Of a stretch of DNA of 64,000 bases, positions 7,994-17,492 are shown piece after piece (positions within the stretch are counted from its first letter, which is position 1; every line of letters begins with the position of its first letter). The notes beneath the pieces were generated by a model. The model was not told the origin of the DNA. It saw only the letters and a program-made list of their open reading frames with translations, and searched no databases. Origin of the DNA: Flavobacteriaceae bacterium PS02336 (lineage in GTDB: Bacteria > Bacteroidota > Bacteroidia > Flavobacteriales > Flavobacteriaceae); contig JASCOF010000001.1 in assembly GCA_029960065.1 (NCBI GenBank), positions 248,001 through 312,000 of the forward strand, read 5' to 3'. A program made the translations under genes and the position numbers.

Positions 7994-10276
7994 TTAGAAT
8001 TTGTATCGTAAGCTTGTCATGACTTGACGAGGTGCGATTGGGTTTACACTGTAGTTTTCATGAACTGTGTAATTAAGTTCATTTGTAATATTGGATAATC
8101 TGCATAAGATGGAGAATTTTTTCCATTCGTAACCAAGAGATGCATCAACAGTAACATATCCTTCCAACGGAATATCGCGATCTCTAATCGTAATTACATA
8201 TGTTGGCGGAGTGGTGGCAGGCGTAACAGGCGTCCATAAATAATCATCATTCCATCCTCCTGTACGATCACCGATATAGTTTCCAATAGCTCCAAAAGTT
8301 ACTCCTTTAAACAAACCGCTAGGTAATTTGTAGAAAAAGCTCAAATTGGCAGTATTTCTTGGTGTTCTGGCTAAAACATCTCCAACAACAAGACTTCCGT
8401 TTGTTCCTGATGATTTTGATACTTTGGTTTCGTTAAAGCTATAACCAGCCATAATATTCAGTCCTTCAACAGGGTTTGCAGTAATATCAATTTCAACTCC
8501 TTTACCTTTTGTTGCTCCAACTAATTCTTTGATAGAAGTATTAGTGTTTTGCGTCACGCCATCAGCCAAATAAGGAGCTGTTTGTGCTAAATTGTTATTT
8601 GTAATTTGATATACAGTTACGTTTGTACTTAAAAGACCTCTCCAGAAATCTTTTTTTACACCCACTTCATACTGGTCAATAATAGATGGATCTAAAGGTT
8701 TTAAATCTGCTGTTGTTCCAGTATTAGGTGTAAAAGAGTTGGAATAACTAGCAAACAATGATAAATCTTTGGTAGGTTGCACAACCAATCCAGCTTTAGG
8801 AGAAAAAGCCTTATTTACCGTTTTAGCTCCCTCTACTGCTTCTGCATCTTTAAGAGAAGTTGTGATAGCACCTTTTGTTACTACTTCTTTAGAAGTCGCA
8901 ACATAACTATCCTGCCATGACCATCGTAATCCTGCTAAAACTTTAATATGTTTTGTAACCGAAATTAAATCCTGAGCATAAGCGCCAAAACGCTGTGTGT
9001 TTGTAGTAGCTAATTGTGTTGCTCTGGTTGGATATGGAATATCATTGCTCTGCGTGCTGTAATCATATGTGTAAAGATTTATAGCAGTTGCTTCTGTAGT
9101 AATAGCAGTCGTACCATTTGGAGTTGCATAAAAACCATAAGTATAACTTGGAGCTATAGATTTCTCATAATCCACTCCAGTAAATAATTGGTGTTTAATC
9201 TTGCCTGTATTGAAAGTTCCCTGTAAACTTAACTGGTCGCCAAAAATGTTTTCAGCGCCATCAGATTTTGTCAAGCCGCGTTTCCAGTTTCCATTAGCGT
9301 CAATTGTACTTAATTGTGCGGTAGAGGTTTGTGTTCTTCTGTAATATTGATAAGAAGAATTGAAATTTAATTTCCAGTTTTTATTGAAGTCATGATTAAA
9401 TAACATAGAAGCACTGGAAGACTTAGTATTTGCAGTTGACCAGAGCGCGCCGAAGAATTCGTTGCGAGGAAGGTCTAAAATTGTTTTTCCGTAAATTCCA
9501 GTACCGAAATCAGGAGTCCAATCAGCACTTAAATAATCTCCTTGTAATGTAATTTGCGTTTTATCTGACAGGTGAAATAAAAAGGAAGGATTAACATAGA
9601 TGCGTTCGTTTTTAACAAAATCTCTAAAGCTTTCAGCATTTTCATAAGATCCTGTAAAACGATAAGCAATAGATTTATTCAAAGGGCCATAAAAATCTAT
9701 CGCTGGCTTATAATAAGAATAACTTCCAATTTGCATAGATACTTCGCCTCCTTGTGTAAATTTAGGTGTTTTGGTAACTAAATTCATAATACCGCCAGGA
9801 GCAACATTTCCATACAATAAAGCCGAACCTCCTTTTAAGAACTCTACTTTTTCTAAAGAAGAGACTTCAGGTATAGAACCCGCATTATAACGGAAACCGT
9901 TTTTAAACATATTATTGGCACTCATATCATAGCCTCTTGAAAAGAAAGATTCCTGCGCGCCACCACGAGCAGATCCTACGTAAACACCATTTAGGTTTTT
10001 TACGACCTCGCTTAATCTGATAGCTTGCTGTTGTTCTATTATTTCGCTTCCAACGATTTGAACACTTTGCGGTAAGTCCATTACTTTAATTCCAGAACGA
10101 GCGGCTTCAATTGGTTTTTTAGGTTTGTTAGCTGTGATTAAAACCTCATTTAAAATTTCTCCTTTTTTATTTTTTACGGTATCAGTAACTGTGGAAGTAG
10201 TTTCATTACTTGAATAATCTTGACCGTAAGAGGCAAAGCTCAATAATGCTAGTGCTAATAGTAAATTATATTTCAT
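7994..10276 (-). CDS. TonB-dependent siderophore receptor
   Basis: 760 aa. A signal peptide ends at SYGQ (~19). The plug domain follows (PQSVQIVGSEIIEQQQ, then LNGVYVGSARGG, then ALLYGNVAPGGIMNLVTKTP) and then the 22-strand barrel, ending in the aromatic terminal strand TSLRYKF. The plug looks like FhuA/FoxA-type siderophore receptors; unlike the other two receptors in this block it lacks an N-terminal carboxypeptidase-like domain. It imports ferric siderophores across the outer membrane using TonB energy. It has its own -7 box and a shared inverted repeat in the leader, suggesting iron regulation. Confidence 0.92.
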   Translation of the reverse strand: MKYNLLLALALLSFASYGQDYSSNETTSTVTDTVKNKKGEILNEVLITANKPKKPIEAARSGIKVMDLPQSVQIVGSEIIEQQQAIRLSEVVKNLNGVYVGSARGGAQESFFSRGYDMSANNMFKNGFRYNAGSIPEVSSLEKVEFLKGGSALLYGNVAPGGIMNLVTKTPKFTQGGEVSMQIGSYSYYKPAIDFYGPLNKSIAYRFTGSYENAESFRDFVKNERIYVNPSFLFHLSDKTQITLQGDYLSADWTPDFGTGIYGKTILDLPRNEFFGALWSTANTKSSSASMLFNHDFNKNWKLNFNSSYQYYRRTQTSTAQLSTIDANGNWKRGLTKSDGAENIFGDQLSLQGTFNTGKIKHQLFTGVDYEKSIAPSYTYGFYATPNGTTAITTEATAINLYTYDYSTQSNDIPYPTRATQLATTNTQRFGAYAQDLISVTKHIKVLAGLRWSWQDSYVATSKEVVTKGAITTSLKDAEAVEGAKTVNKAFSPKAGLVVQPTKDLSLFASYSNSFTPNTGTTADLKPLDPSIIDQYEVGVKKDFWRGLLSTNVTVYQITNNNLAQTAPYLADGVTQNTNTSIKELVGATKGKGVEIDITANPVEGLNIMAGYSFNETKVSKSSGTNGSLVVGDVLARTPRNTANLSFFYKLPSGLFKGVTFGAIGNYIGDRTGGWNDDYLWTPVTPATTPPTYVITIRDRDIPLEGYVTVDASLGYEWKKFSILCRLSNITNELNYTVHENYSVNPIAPRQVMTSLRYKF

Positions 10277-10281
10277 GGTAT

Positions 10282-10298
10282 TTATTTAGATTCAATAA
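10282..10298. promoter_or_regulatory. Putative metal-regulator operator, copy 1
   Basis: TTATTTAGATTCAATAA, a 7-3-7 inverted repeat with two mismatches, 13 bases downstream of the -7 box of the siderophore receptor gene. Three closer copies precede other genes of the same iron block. Confidence 0.5.
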
Positions 10299-10311
10299 AA
10301 ATTATTGAATG

Positions 10312-10319
10312 CAAATATA
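10312..10319 (-). promoter_or_regulatory. Putative -7 box of the siderophore receptor
   Basis: TATATTTG on the minus strand (TAnnTTTG). Between it and the ATG lies also a small perfect hairpin, TTCAATAA-AAA-TTATTGAA. Confidence 0.55.
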
Positions 10320-10442
10320 AATACACAGCATCTTTAACAGGAAATTATGAAGTGGTTTTCTTACTTAAATCTTGCTTAGTCTTTTCTTAAGATTTGCTTA
10401 AGTTTTTTATAATGTTATTTTAATTTTGTATTAATATTCGAG

Positions 10443-10480
10443 ACAAAAAAACCTTGCTTAACGGCAAGGTTTTTTTTAAT
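10443..10480 (-). terminator. Terminator of the DUF4198 gene
   Basis: Stem AAAACCTTGC / GCAAGGTTTT with A and T runs on both sides, downstream of the minus-strand DUF4198 gene. Confidence 0.8.
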
Positions 10481-10512
10481 TGAAATTAAATCTAAGAATA
10501 TAGGTTATAGTA

Positions 10513-11238
10513 TTACTTTACAACAATTTGATAAGTAGCCATTTTCCAGATTTCGTCGAATTTTTTACCGTTATGTTCTCCAGAAGCTTTATCTGTATGA
10601 GCATATTCTACCATATAGTTTCCAGACCAGATTGGAGTAAAAGAAAATTCTCCTTTATCATTTGTCCATAATTCTTTTTCCCATCCGTTTGGAGCGATAA
10701 CTTTAATTTTTGCTTCTTTAGCGATAGCTCCATCGTAAGATGCTACTCCAGTGATTTTTGAATCTTTTTTCGCAACATCTGCATTTTCTGAGAAAACGGC
10801 AATTTTGTTAGTGTTTGATGCAATTGTGTTTCCAGCAGTTTTGTTTCCAACCACAACAGTTGCGCTTGAGTTGTAATCTAAAACCATAGTTCCGTAAACA
10901 TCTTTTACTTTATGGTGCATTACAATGGTATAAACTCCATCTTCAGTAGGAGTAAAGAATGCTTGATATTTATTATCTAATGCTTTTGAAGTAAGTTGCG
11001 TTTCTTTTTTCGAAGGAGAAATAACTACTAAAGAAAAATCTTTTAAATCCGAAAACCATTTATCGGCTTTTGTAATGTCATTATCAGAGAATTCTCCAAA
11101 GTAAACAGAGATTTCCTGAGCTTTTCCTTTTGTTCCGGTTGCTTTAGTTTCAATCCAAAGCGCGTGGGCAAAAATTTGTGGTGCAGCAAAAAGCATTAAA
11201 AATAAAAAAGTTAATGTTTTTAGAGTATTTGATTTCAT
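10513..11238 (-). CDS. DUF4198 domain protein, periplasmic, iron-block member
   Basis: 241 aa with a signal peptide ending at IFAHA (~25). The mature start HALWIETK and a beta-rich body fit the DUF4198 family, which is repeatedly found next to TonB-dependent receptors and has been linked to metal or cobalt/nickel uptake by context only. The C-terminal half (KITGVASYDGAIAKEAKIKV, then GEFSFTPIWSGNYMVEY) resembles a carboxypeptidase-regulatory or Ig-like fold. It lies between two receptor genes on the same strand but has its own promoter, operator-like repeat and terminator. Confidence 0.75.
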   Translation of the reverse strand: MKSNTLKTLTFLFLMLFAAPQIFAHALWIETKATGTKGKAQEISVYFGEFSDNDITKADKWFSDLKDFSLVVISPSKKETQLTSKALDNKYQAFFTPTEDGVYTIVMHHKVKDVYGTMVLDYNSSATVVVGNKTAGNTIASNTNKIAVFSENADVAKKDSKITGVASYDGAIAKEAKIKVIAPNGWEKELWTNDKGEFSFTPIWSGNYMVEYAHTDKASGEHNGKKFDEIWKMATYQIVVK

Positions 11239-11272
11239 ACGATCAAGTTTAAATTAGTAGAATGATATTTTT

Positions 11273-11280
11273 TACAAACA
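11273..11280 (-). promoter_or_regulatory. Putative -7 box of the DUF4198 gene
   Basis: TATGTTTG on the minus strand, about 35 bases before the ATG. Confidence 0.5.
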
Positions 11281-11286
11281 TAACTC

Positions 11287-11303
11287 TTATTTAGAATAAT
11301 TAA
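11287..11303. promoter_or_regulatory. Putative metal-regulator operator, copy 2
   Basis: TTATTTAGAATAATTAA, inverted repeat 7-3-7 with one mismatch, directly upstream of the -7 box, where a repressor would block RNA polymerase. Confidence 0.55.
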
Positions 11304-11315
11304 AAATTAAAAGCA

Positions 11316-11368
11316 TAAAAAAGCTCCGAAATCATGTAATAGTAATGGATTTCGAAGCTTTTTTATAA
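11316..11368 (-). terminator. Terminator of the second TonB receptor
   Basis: Imperfect stem AAAAAGCTCCGAAATC / GATTTCGAAGCTTTTT downstream of the 809-aa receptor gene on the minus strand. Confidence 0.75.
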
Positions 11369-11381
11369 TTTGAAAGTTTAC

Positions 11382-13811
11382 CTAAAATTTATAAGTAAAA
11401 CTTGCAACAACATTTCTAGGTTTCTGCGGATTTACTGTAGACCAGCCTCCGTTAAAATAATCTTTATTGGTAATATTATTTACATTCAAGCTTACGCGGA
11501 ATTTGTCTGAGTTATAAAATATAGAACCATTGATAACCGTATAGGCAGGTAAAATAAATTTCCCCGTAACATTGCTGTCTAAGATCGCATTGTCGCTGGC
11601 ATAATTTCCTCCAAAACCAAGTCCGAAATTTTCTAAAGTTCCCTCAGCAAATTTATAAGTGGCCCAAAGATTAACCAAGTTTTTTGGACCTGCCCAAAAA
11701 GGTCTTTTCCCTTGATCTAACCAAACGTTATCTTCGTCTCCTTTTGTAATTTTACTCTGGTTATAGCTATATCCAGCAATAATACTTAAGTTTTTTAATG
11801 GCGATGCATTCAAGTCAAATTCAAATCCCTGGCTTCTTGCTTCACCGCCTTGTGAGCTATACATTGGGTTGCTCGTTACTAAATTGGCAACATTAATATC
11901 GTAATAACTTACAGTAGCGGTTAATTTATCCGAAAATAAATCTGCTTTTACTCCAGTTTCAAACTGATTGGCATGTTCTGGTTTAAAAGTTTGTGAACCG
12001 ATAAAATTTCCATCATTATCATATATTGCTGATGGAGCAATATTTCTAAATCCGTTCATATAATTTGCAAAAACAGATAACTGATCTTGGATTGGCTGGT
12101 AAACTACTCCAAATTTTGGTGAAAGTGCTGTCTGCGTATAATCATCGGTATTTACTTTGATGTTTCCTTCTGTATCAAAATAATCGACTCTTAAACTTGC
12201 CATTACTAATAAAGACGGTGTAATGTTTAATACATCAGAAGCATAAGCACTGTACGTTGCATCTTTAGAATTGTAATTTGGCCCAGCTTCATTCGCTAAT
12301 AATTTATCTACTGAAGTCTGAGATAAGTTGTACGGATTGTCAGGATCCAGCTGCCTTACTTCGCCTTGAGCGGTAACATTGTAAAGCTGTCCATAACCAG
12401 AACCTGCAAACATGCTGTTTCTTTCATAATAATCCAAACCGACTACAAGACGATTTCTCATGCTTCCTATTTTGAAATCACCAATAAAATTCTGCTGGAT
12501 ATCGGTTGTTGCAGTTTGTGAATTTTCTTTTGTAATCCAGAAAGCAAAATCTTTATTTCCGTCCTGATTGTCGTAAATATAAGAGTAATATCCTCTTGAT
12601 TTTGTTGAGGTTCGAGAAAGAATGGTCTGGGATGTCCATTGATCTGAAATCTTATAATTCATTTGTCCCTGCAAATTGAATCTCGGATTTTTCATTGGTA
12701 AATCGTTGCTGTAAAGAGATAAATCCGTTTTGTAATTCAGTTCCTCTAAGTTAGCGTACTGAAGCTGTGATTCTCTGCCTAAAAACAACATAGATGGAGT
12801 TGTTTTTTCTTCAGACATAAATTCTGTGTTAATTAAGAAAGACAATTTATCATTTACTTTATAAGAAAGGGAAGGAGCAACAAAAATTGACGTTCTAAAT
12901 CCTGCATCCTGAAAACTGTTTTCTGTCTGGTATGCAGCATTAATTCTAAAAGCAACATTGTCATTATCATCAAGAGCCGTATTTACGTCTGCTGTAACTC
13001 TATTTAAACCAAAGCTTCCTGTAATGTATGAAACTTCTCCGCCAAAACCGCTGTAAGGTTTTTTAGTAACAGTATTGATAAGACCGCCGTAACTTACCAG
13101 ACTGCTTCCGAATAAAGTGCCGGAAGGTCCTTTGATTACTTCGATACGCTCGATATTTGAAGGATCTAAACTTCCGGTCGTTAAGCCAGGCAATCCGTTT
13201 ACTACATTGGCCTGAATTTCAAAACCGCGTAAGGAGTAGTAAGAACCGCCGTCACCGCCGCGTCCTGTAGATTCCCATAATTTCTGAATTCCGGGAACAT
13301 TTTTTAGCGCATCATCATAATTGGTGATGACTTGTTCTTTCATCAATTCAGCAGAAACAATATTGTAAACCTGAGGATTTTCTACGTTTTTAAGAGGCAT
13401 TTTTGAAACAAATGTGCTCTGTTTAGGAAAAGCTTTTCCTCTATTATTGGTAATGATAACTTCCTTTAATTGTTTGTTGGAAACCGTTAGCTGTACGTTT
13501 ACGGTTGTAGTTTCATTAGCTGAAACATTTACCTGCTGTTCTACTGTTTCATAGCCGGCTAATGAAACCTGTAAAGTATAAGTATTAGGTTTTACTCGAT
13601 TAAACTCGAAAGCGCCATCTTCGTTGCTAATGGTTCCGTGCTTTGAATTTTTAAGAATAATGGTAACTCCTACAGCAAATTCTTGGTCAGATGTAGTTAT
13701 AACTCCTTTAATTTTGCCTAAATTTTGCTGAGCAAAAATACTGGTGCTGAAGAATAGCAATAAACAGATTTTGGTAAGGATCTGCTTAAAGCTGACAATT
13801 GAATAATTCAT
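11382..13811 (-). CDS. TonB-dependent receptor with carboxypeptidase-like N-terminal domain
   Basis: 809 aa. The signal peptide ends at IFAQ (~28); a CarboxypepD_reg-like domain follows at ~32-118 (GKIKGVITTSDQEFAVGVTI, then GAFEFNRVKPNTYTLQV), then plug (~125-260, RIEVIKGPSGTLFGS) and barrel, ending VVASFTYKF. The layout is the Bacteroidota siderophore-receptor class. It is a clear paralogue of the 772-aa receptor two genes upstream, sharing the whole N-terminal domain and the plug entrance. Predicted ferric-siderophore importer; the ligand is unknown. It has its own promoter and operator-like repeat. Confidence 0.92.
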   Translation of the reverse strand: MNYSIVSFKQILTKICLLLFFSTSIFAQQNLGKIKGVITTSDQEFAVGVTIILKNSKHGTISNEDGAFEFNRVKPNTYTLQVSLAGYETVEQQVNVSANETTTVNVQLTVSNKQLKEVIITNNRGKAFPKQSTFVSKMPLKNVENPQVYNIVSAELMKEQVITNYDDALKNVPGIQKLWESTGRGGDGGSYYSLRGFEIQANVVNGLPGLTTGSLDPSNIERIEVIKGPSGTLFGSSLVSYGGLINTVTKKPYSGFGGEVSYITGSFGLNRVTADVNTALDDNDNVAFRINAAYQTENSFQDAGFRTSIFVAPSLSYKVNDKLSFLINTEFMSEEKTTPSMLFLGRESQLQYANLEELNYKTDLSLYSNDLPMKNPRFNLQGQMNYKISDQWTSQTILSRTSTKSRGYYSYIYDNQDGNKDFAFWITKENSQTATTDIQQNFIGDFKIGSMRNRLVVGLDYYERNSMFAGSGYGQLYNVTAQGEVRQLDPDNPYNLSQTSVDKLLANEAGPNYNSKDATYSAYASDVLNITPSLLVMASLRVDYFDTEGNIKVNTDDYTQTALSPKFGVVYQPIQDQLSVFANYMNGFRNIAPSAIYDNDGNFIGSQTFKPEHANQFETGVKADLFSDKLTATVSYYDINVANLVTSNPMYSSQGGEARSQGFEFDLNASPLKNLSIIAGYSYNQSKITKGDEDNVWLDQGKRPFWAGPKNLVNLWATYKFAEGTLENFGLGFGGNYASDNAILDSNVTGKFILPAYTVINGSIFYNSDKFRVSLNVNNITNKDYFNGGWSTVNPQKPRNVVASFTYKF

Positions 13812-13848
13812 GGTAATTACTTCTTTTTTTGGATTAATTTAAAATTTG

Positions 13849-13865
13849 TTATTTAGAACAAATAA
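13849..13865. promoter_or_regulatory. Putative metal-regulator operator, copy 3
   Basis: TTATTTAGAACAAATAA, inverted repeat 7-3-7 with one mismatch, 8 bases downstream of the -7 box, the same spacing as at the 772-aa receptor. Confidence 0.55.
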
Positions 13866-13873
13866 AAACAACG

Positions 13874-13881
13874 CAAAAATA
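13874..13881 (-). promoter_or_regulatory. Putative -7 box of the 809-aa receptor
   Basis: TATTTTTG on the minus strand. The bases from here to the operator copy closely match those upstream of the 772-aa receptor, as expected of duplicated control regions. Confidence 0.55.
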
Positions 13882-13915
13882 AAAATTCTAACTTCCTTTA
13901 CATCATAATTATAAA

Positions 13916-15067
13916 TTATTTACTGTTGATAGGTTTCTTTTTTTTATTATTTCTACCCCACCAAATCAGGAAACCTGTAATAGGCAAACTCGCACAAATT
14001 AAACTCGCGAAAAAAGCCAATACTTTTCCTGGAAATCCGAGAATACTGCCTACATGAAGATCGTAATTGATAAAACGAAACTTTTCGCCATTGCTTTTGT
14101 CTTTATATTTTATGGTTCTAAGGAGTTTGGCGGTATATTGATCATAATCTGCAGCAGTATCATCAAAACGGCTTTTGTATCTAATGAAGGTATTGTAAGT
14201 CGCAAGCGAATCATTCTCTTTTGGAATAAAGAAATAATAACTTTTTGCTTTCGGATGTATTTTTTGTACCGAAGCATAAATTTTATCGAGCGGATTGTTT
14301 TTGGTGTATTGAGTAGTATCCGAAACCACTTTTTCTTTTTTGAATGTTTTCCCTCCATTAAATAACCATTGCACTCCTTTATCGTATGATTCAAATGCCC
14401 AAACCAATCCTGTTAAAGCAATTAGTAAAGCAAAAATCATAGAATAAAACCCTAAAATATTGTGTAAATCGTAGTTTTTACGTTTCCATTTAGTACTATC
14501 TTTCCATTGAAACCAAAAACGTTGTTTAGCTGCCTGTTTATTTTTTGGCCACCAAAGAATAAGACCCGTAATTAATGAAATTATAAATACAATAGTGGCT
14601 GTTCCTGTAATAGGATCTCCGTATTTGCTGTTGAGACATAATGTCTGATGCAGCATTCTGACGAAAACAAAAAACTCAAAATTAACATCTTCGTGTTTTT
14701 TAACGACACCATTGTATGGATCTACGTAGAGATAAGTACTTTGATATTGATTCCAATACCAAAAAGCATCGGGGTTTAATTCTTCATAAAACCACACAAT
14801 TACAGTGCGGTCATCTTCACTAACTATTCGGCATCCAGAAAGAGATTCTTTCGGGTTTTTATTGGCTTTTTTGGCAATTTCTATGATCTGGCTGAGAGGC
14901 AGTTTTGTTTCCTTAACTTGATCTACATGATAATAATTATGAACCACAGGACGCAGTTCTTCTTCAAAAGAATACAGACATCCTGTAATCCCTAAAATAA
15001 CTACAATTAAGCCAGATGCCAGTCCCAGCCATAAGTGAATTTTAAGAATGAGTTTTTTAAAAGTCAT
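13916..15067 (-). CDS. PepSY-associated TM helix protein, probable siderophore iron reductase
   Basis: 383 aa with four strongly hydrophobic segments (about residues 12-34, 158-178, 205-226 and 355-376) and a large periplasmic part between them. KIHLWLGLASGLIVVILGITG at the N-terminus, WLNGG-like loop and DLHVGSILGFPGK near the end are hallmarks of the PepSY_TM family; the conserved membrane histidines are heme-ligand candidates. Members next to siderophore receptors are thought to reduce ferric iron in the periplasm or inner membrane. No promoter is seen directly upstream; it lies 77 bases after the 772-aa receptor, beyond a weak hairpin, so read-through is likely. Confidence 0.85.
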   Translation of the reverse strand: MTFKKLILKIHLWLGLASGLIVVILGITGCLYSFEEELRPVVHNYYHVDQVKETKLPLSQIIEIAKKANKNPKESLSGCRIVSEDDRTVIVWFYEELNPDAFWYWNQYQSTYLYVDPYNGVVKKHEDVNFEFFVFVRMLHQTLCLNSKYGDPITGTATIVFIISLITGLILWWPKNKQAAKQRFWFQWKDSTKWKRKNYDLHNILGFYSMIFALLIALTGLVWAFESYDKGVQWLFNGGKTFKKEKVVSDTTQYTKNNPLDKIYASVQKIHPKAKSYYFFIPKENDSLATYNTFIRYKSRFDDTAADYDQYTAKLLRTIKYKDKSNGEKFRFINYDLHVGSILGFPGKVLAFFASLICASLPITGFLIWWGRNNKKKKPINSK

Positions 15068-15094
15068 AAAATAATTGTGATTGTTATAATTAAA

Positions 15095-15124
15095 AGCGCC
15101 TCAATTTTAAAAATTGAGGCGTCA
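15095..15124 (-). terminator. Hairpin between receptor and PepSY gene
   Basis: Perfect stem CGCCTCAATTTT / AAAATTGAGGCG with a short, broken T-tract on the minus strand. It may be a partial terminator that lowers expression of the PepSY gene relative to the receptor. Confidence 0.6.
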
Positions 15125-15144
15125 GTTTAATTGTTTCTTAAGTC

Positions 15145-17463
15145 TTAAAATTTGACAGTTAAGTTTGCTAATACACTGGCTGGTGCCATCGATGAACCCC
15201 AGAAATCCCAGTATTTTTCGTTTGTCAAGTTATTGAACTTTAAACCTAATCTCCATGTTGGTTTTTCGTAATATACAGTTGCATTGTAAACAGTATAAGA
15301 CGGCATATAAATTAAGTTATTTGCAGTAAAGTAGTTTTTGTCGATATAGTTTGCACCTGCGCCAATACCTAATCCTTTTAATTTATTTTGAAAAGTATAA
15401 GAAGCCCAGAAGTTTACCACATTTTCAGGAGAACTAGCTGCTTTTTTTCCTTCGATAGTAGGATCAGAAGCTCTTACAATACGGTTGTCGTTGTAAGCAT
15501 ATCCAGTCACAAGACTTAATCCGTTAATAGGAGTTGCCATTAATTCAAAATCTACACCTTTACTAACTTGTCTTCCGTCTTGAATCGTATATCCTGCATC
15601 GACTCTTGTTGCATTATCGATCGTAATGTTGTAATAACTGAAAGAACCGCTTAATTTTTTATTAGATGTTTCTGCTTTTAAACCTCCTTCATATTGAACA
15701 GCGTAAATAGGATCTAAAACCAAAATAGTTTGATCTGGCTGTGTTGCAGGCTGCACGTTTTGGAAACCATTCATGTAATTTGCAAATACAGAAACCTGAC
15801 TTTTAACAATTTCATATACTAATCCAAATTTAGGAGAAAGTGCCGTTTGACTGTAGCCTTCTACAGTTCCTACTTTCGCTCTTTCAAAATTATCCAGACG
15901 TAAACTCAACATTGCCGAAAATTTATCTGTAAAATTTACCACATCGCAGGCATAAGCACTTATCGTTTTTTGATCTGCGACAGGAGATGTGGTCAGGTTA
16001 AGTCCAGCATCAACTGCTTTTCTTCGGATAGGAGTAAAAGGAGTCGTAACATCAATATTATCAAGTGTAAAAGTAGATCCTCCTGAAAAATTTGAGCTGT
16101 AAAGTCTATAGTTTACACCAGCAAGTAATTTATGTTTAATGCTTCCTGTAGAAAATTGGCCATTTATGTTTTCCTGAATATTGGTGTAATTATTAAAAAT
16201 TGGTCCCCAAAGTCCAACTCTTCTAGCGACTTGTGTTGGTGAAGCCCAAACAGCATAACTCTGGTAGCTGCGTTCTACATCTTCGCCAACAAAAGAGAAT
16301 ACAGTTGTCGATTTCCAGTTGTCAGCTATTTGATATTCTGCCTGACCAAAGAATTTTGTTGCTGTAGATTTAGCATCGTTATCATCATGGAACATAGATT
16401 TTTTATAATCTATTTGTAACTGGCTCGGATTTGTAATTCCAGAATCTGCGTTATAAGTATTATAGGTACGTCTGGTATTGTTCACATTATAAAGCTCGGC
16501 ATCAAAGTTAAAAGTAAGCTTATCAGAAGCTTTATAAGTTAAGCTTGGAGCGAAAAGAAGGGTGTTGTTAAAACCATAGTCAAGGAAACTTTTTTCTCTG
16601 TGAACTCCCATATTGATTCTGAATAAAACTGTTTTTTCCTGATTTAGTGGAGTATTAACATCCACTGTCAATCGGTTTAAGCTGAAACTTCCTGTTGTAT
16701 AAGATACTTCTGCAGCAGTAGTTTCAAAAGGCTTTTTGGTAACCAAGTTAACAACTCCTCCAAATGAAGATACAGATGAACCAAATAAAGTTCCAGAAGG
16801 ACCTTTCATGATTTCGATGCGTTCTACATTTCCAAGATCAACAGAAGAACGTCCAGAAACCGTTTCCATTCCGTTTCGGGCATTAACCCCAACAGAAAAT
16901 CCTCTGAAAATCATTCCAACTCCACCAGAAGGATAACTGATAGAGACAACTCCCGGCGCATTCATAACAGCACCTCTAATATCTACGGCAACTTGCTGCA
17001 ATAAAAGCTCTTTTTGTATTACACTGTAAACCTGCGGATTTTCAAGATTGGTTAATGGCATTCTCGCCACATAATCTGTTTTTTTAGATAAGATGCTTTT
17101 TTTGCCGTTTACCACAACTTCTTTTAGCTCTTTATTGGAAACTTTTAATTGTAAATTAATAGTTGAAGTTTCGCTTTCTGCCACAATTACTTCGCTTTCT
17201 GAAGTCTCGTAACCCGTTAAAGAAACTTGTAAAATATAAGTGTTTGGTTTTACTCTGTTGAATTCAAAGTTTCCATTTTCATCAGAAACAGCCCAGTATT
17301 TTGAGTTTTTAAGAATAACATTAACTCCCGCCGCCAGTTCGCCATCTGAAGTGGTTATAGTTCCTTTAATTTTTCCATTTTGTTGGGCAGATACGATTAA
17401 GAACGAAAAGACAAAGCAAGTTGTCAGTAGAAAACGTAACGTCTTCGGATTAAAATATTTCAT
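15145..17463 (-). CDS. TonB-dependent receptor with carboxypeptidase-like N-terminal domain
   Basis: 772 aa. The signal peptide ends at VSAQ (~26); CarboxypepD_reg-like domain ~30-118 (GKIKGTITTSDGELAAGVNV), plug with RIEIMKGPSGTLFGSSVSS, barrel, and terminal strand LANLTVKF. It is paralogous to the 809-aa receptor. First gene of the minus-strand iron block, followed by the PepSY protein, so the likely pathway is import of a ferric siderophore followed by reduction. Its promoter holds the only perfect copy of the shared inverted repeat. Confidence 0.92.
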   Translation of the reverse strand: MKYFNPKTLRFLLTTCFVFSFLIVSAQQNGKIKGTITTSDGELAAGVNVILKNSKYWAVSDENGNFEFNRVKPNTYILQVSLTGYETSESEVIVAESETSTINLQLKVSNKELKEVVVNGKKSILSKKTDYVARMPLTNLENPQVYSVIQKELLLQQVAVDIRGAVMNAPGVVSISYPSGGVGMIFRGFSVGVNARNGMETVSGRSSVDLGNVERIEIMKGPSGTLFGSSVSSFGGVVNLVTKKPFETTAAEVSYTTGSFSLNRLTVDVNTPLNQEKTVLFRINMGVHREKSFLDYGFNNTLLFAPSLTYKASDKLTFNFDAELYNVNNTRRTYNTYNADSGITNPSQLQIDYKKSMFHDDNDAKSTATKFFGQAEYQIADNWKSTTVFSFVGEDVERSYQSYAVWASPTQVARRVGLWGPIFNNYTNIQENINGQFSTGSIKHKLLAGVNYRLYSSNFSGGSTFTLDNIDVTTPFTPIRRKAVDAGLNLTTSPVADQKTISAYACDVVNFTDKFSAMLSLRLDNFERAKVGTVEGYSQTALSPKFGLVYEIVKSQVSVFANYMNGFQNVQPATQPDQTILVLDPIYAVQYEGGLKAETSNKKLSGSFSYYNITIDNATRVDAGYTIQDGRQVSKGVDFELMATPINGLSLVTGYAYNDNRIVRASDPTIEGKKAASSPENVVNFWASYTFQNKLKGLGIGAGANYIDKNYFTANNLIYMPSYTVYNATVYYEKPTWRLGLKFNNLTNEKYWDFWGSSMAPASVLANLTVKF

Positions 17464-17492
17464 TGGTTTTAAAATTGGTTTATGAATAAAAT

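Noticed and set aside
14054..14365. Antisense ORF within the PepSY gene
   Set aside because: Shadow of a well-supported gene on the other strand.
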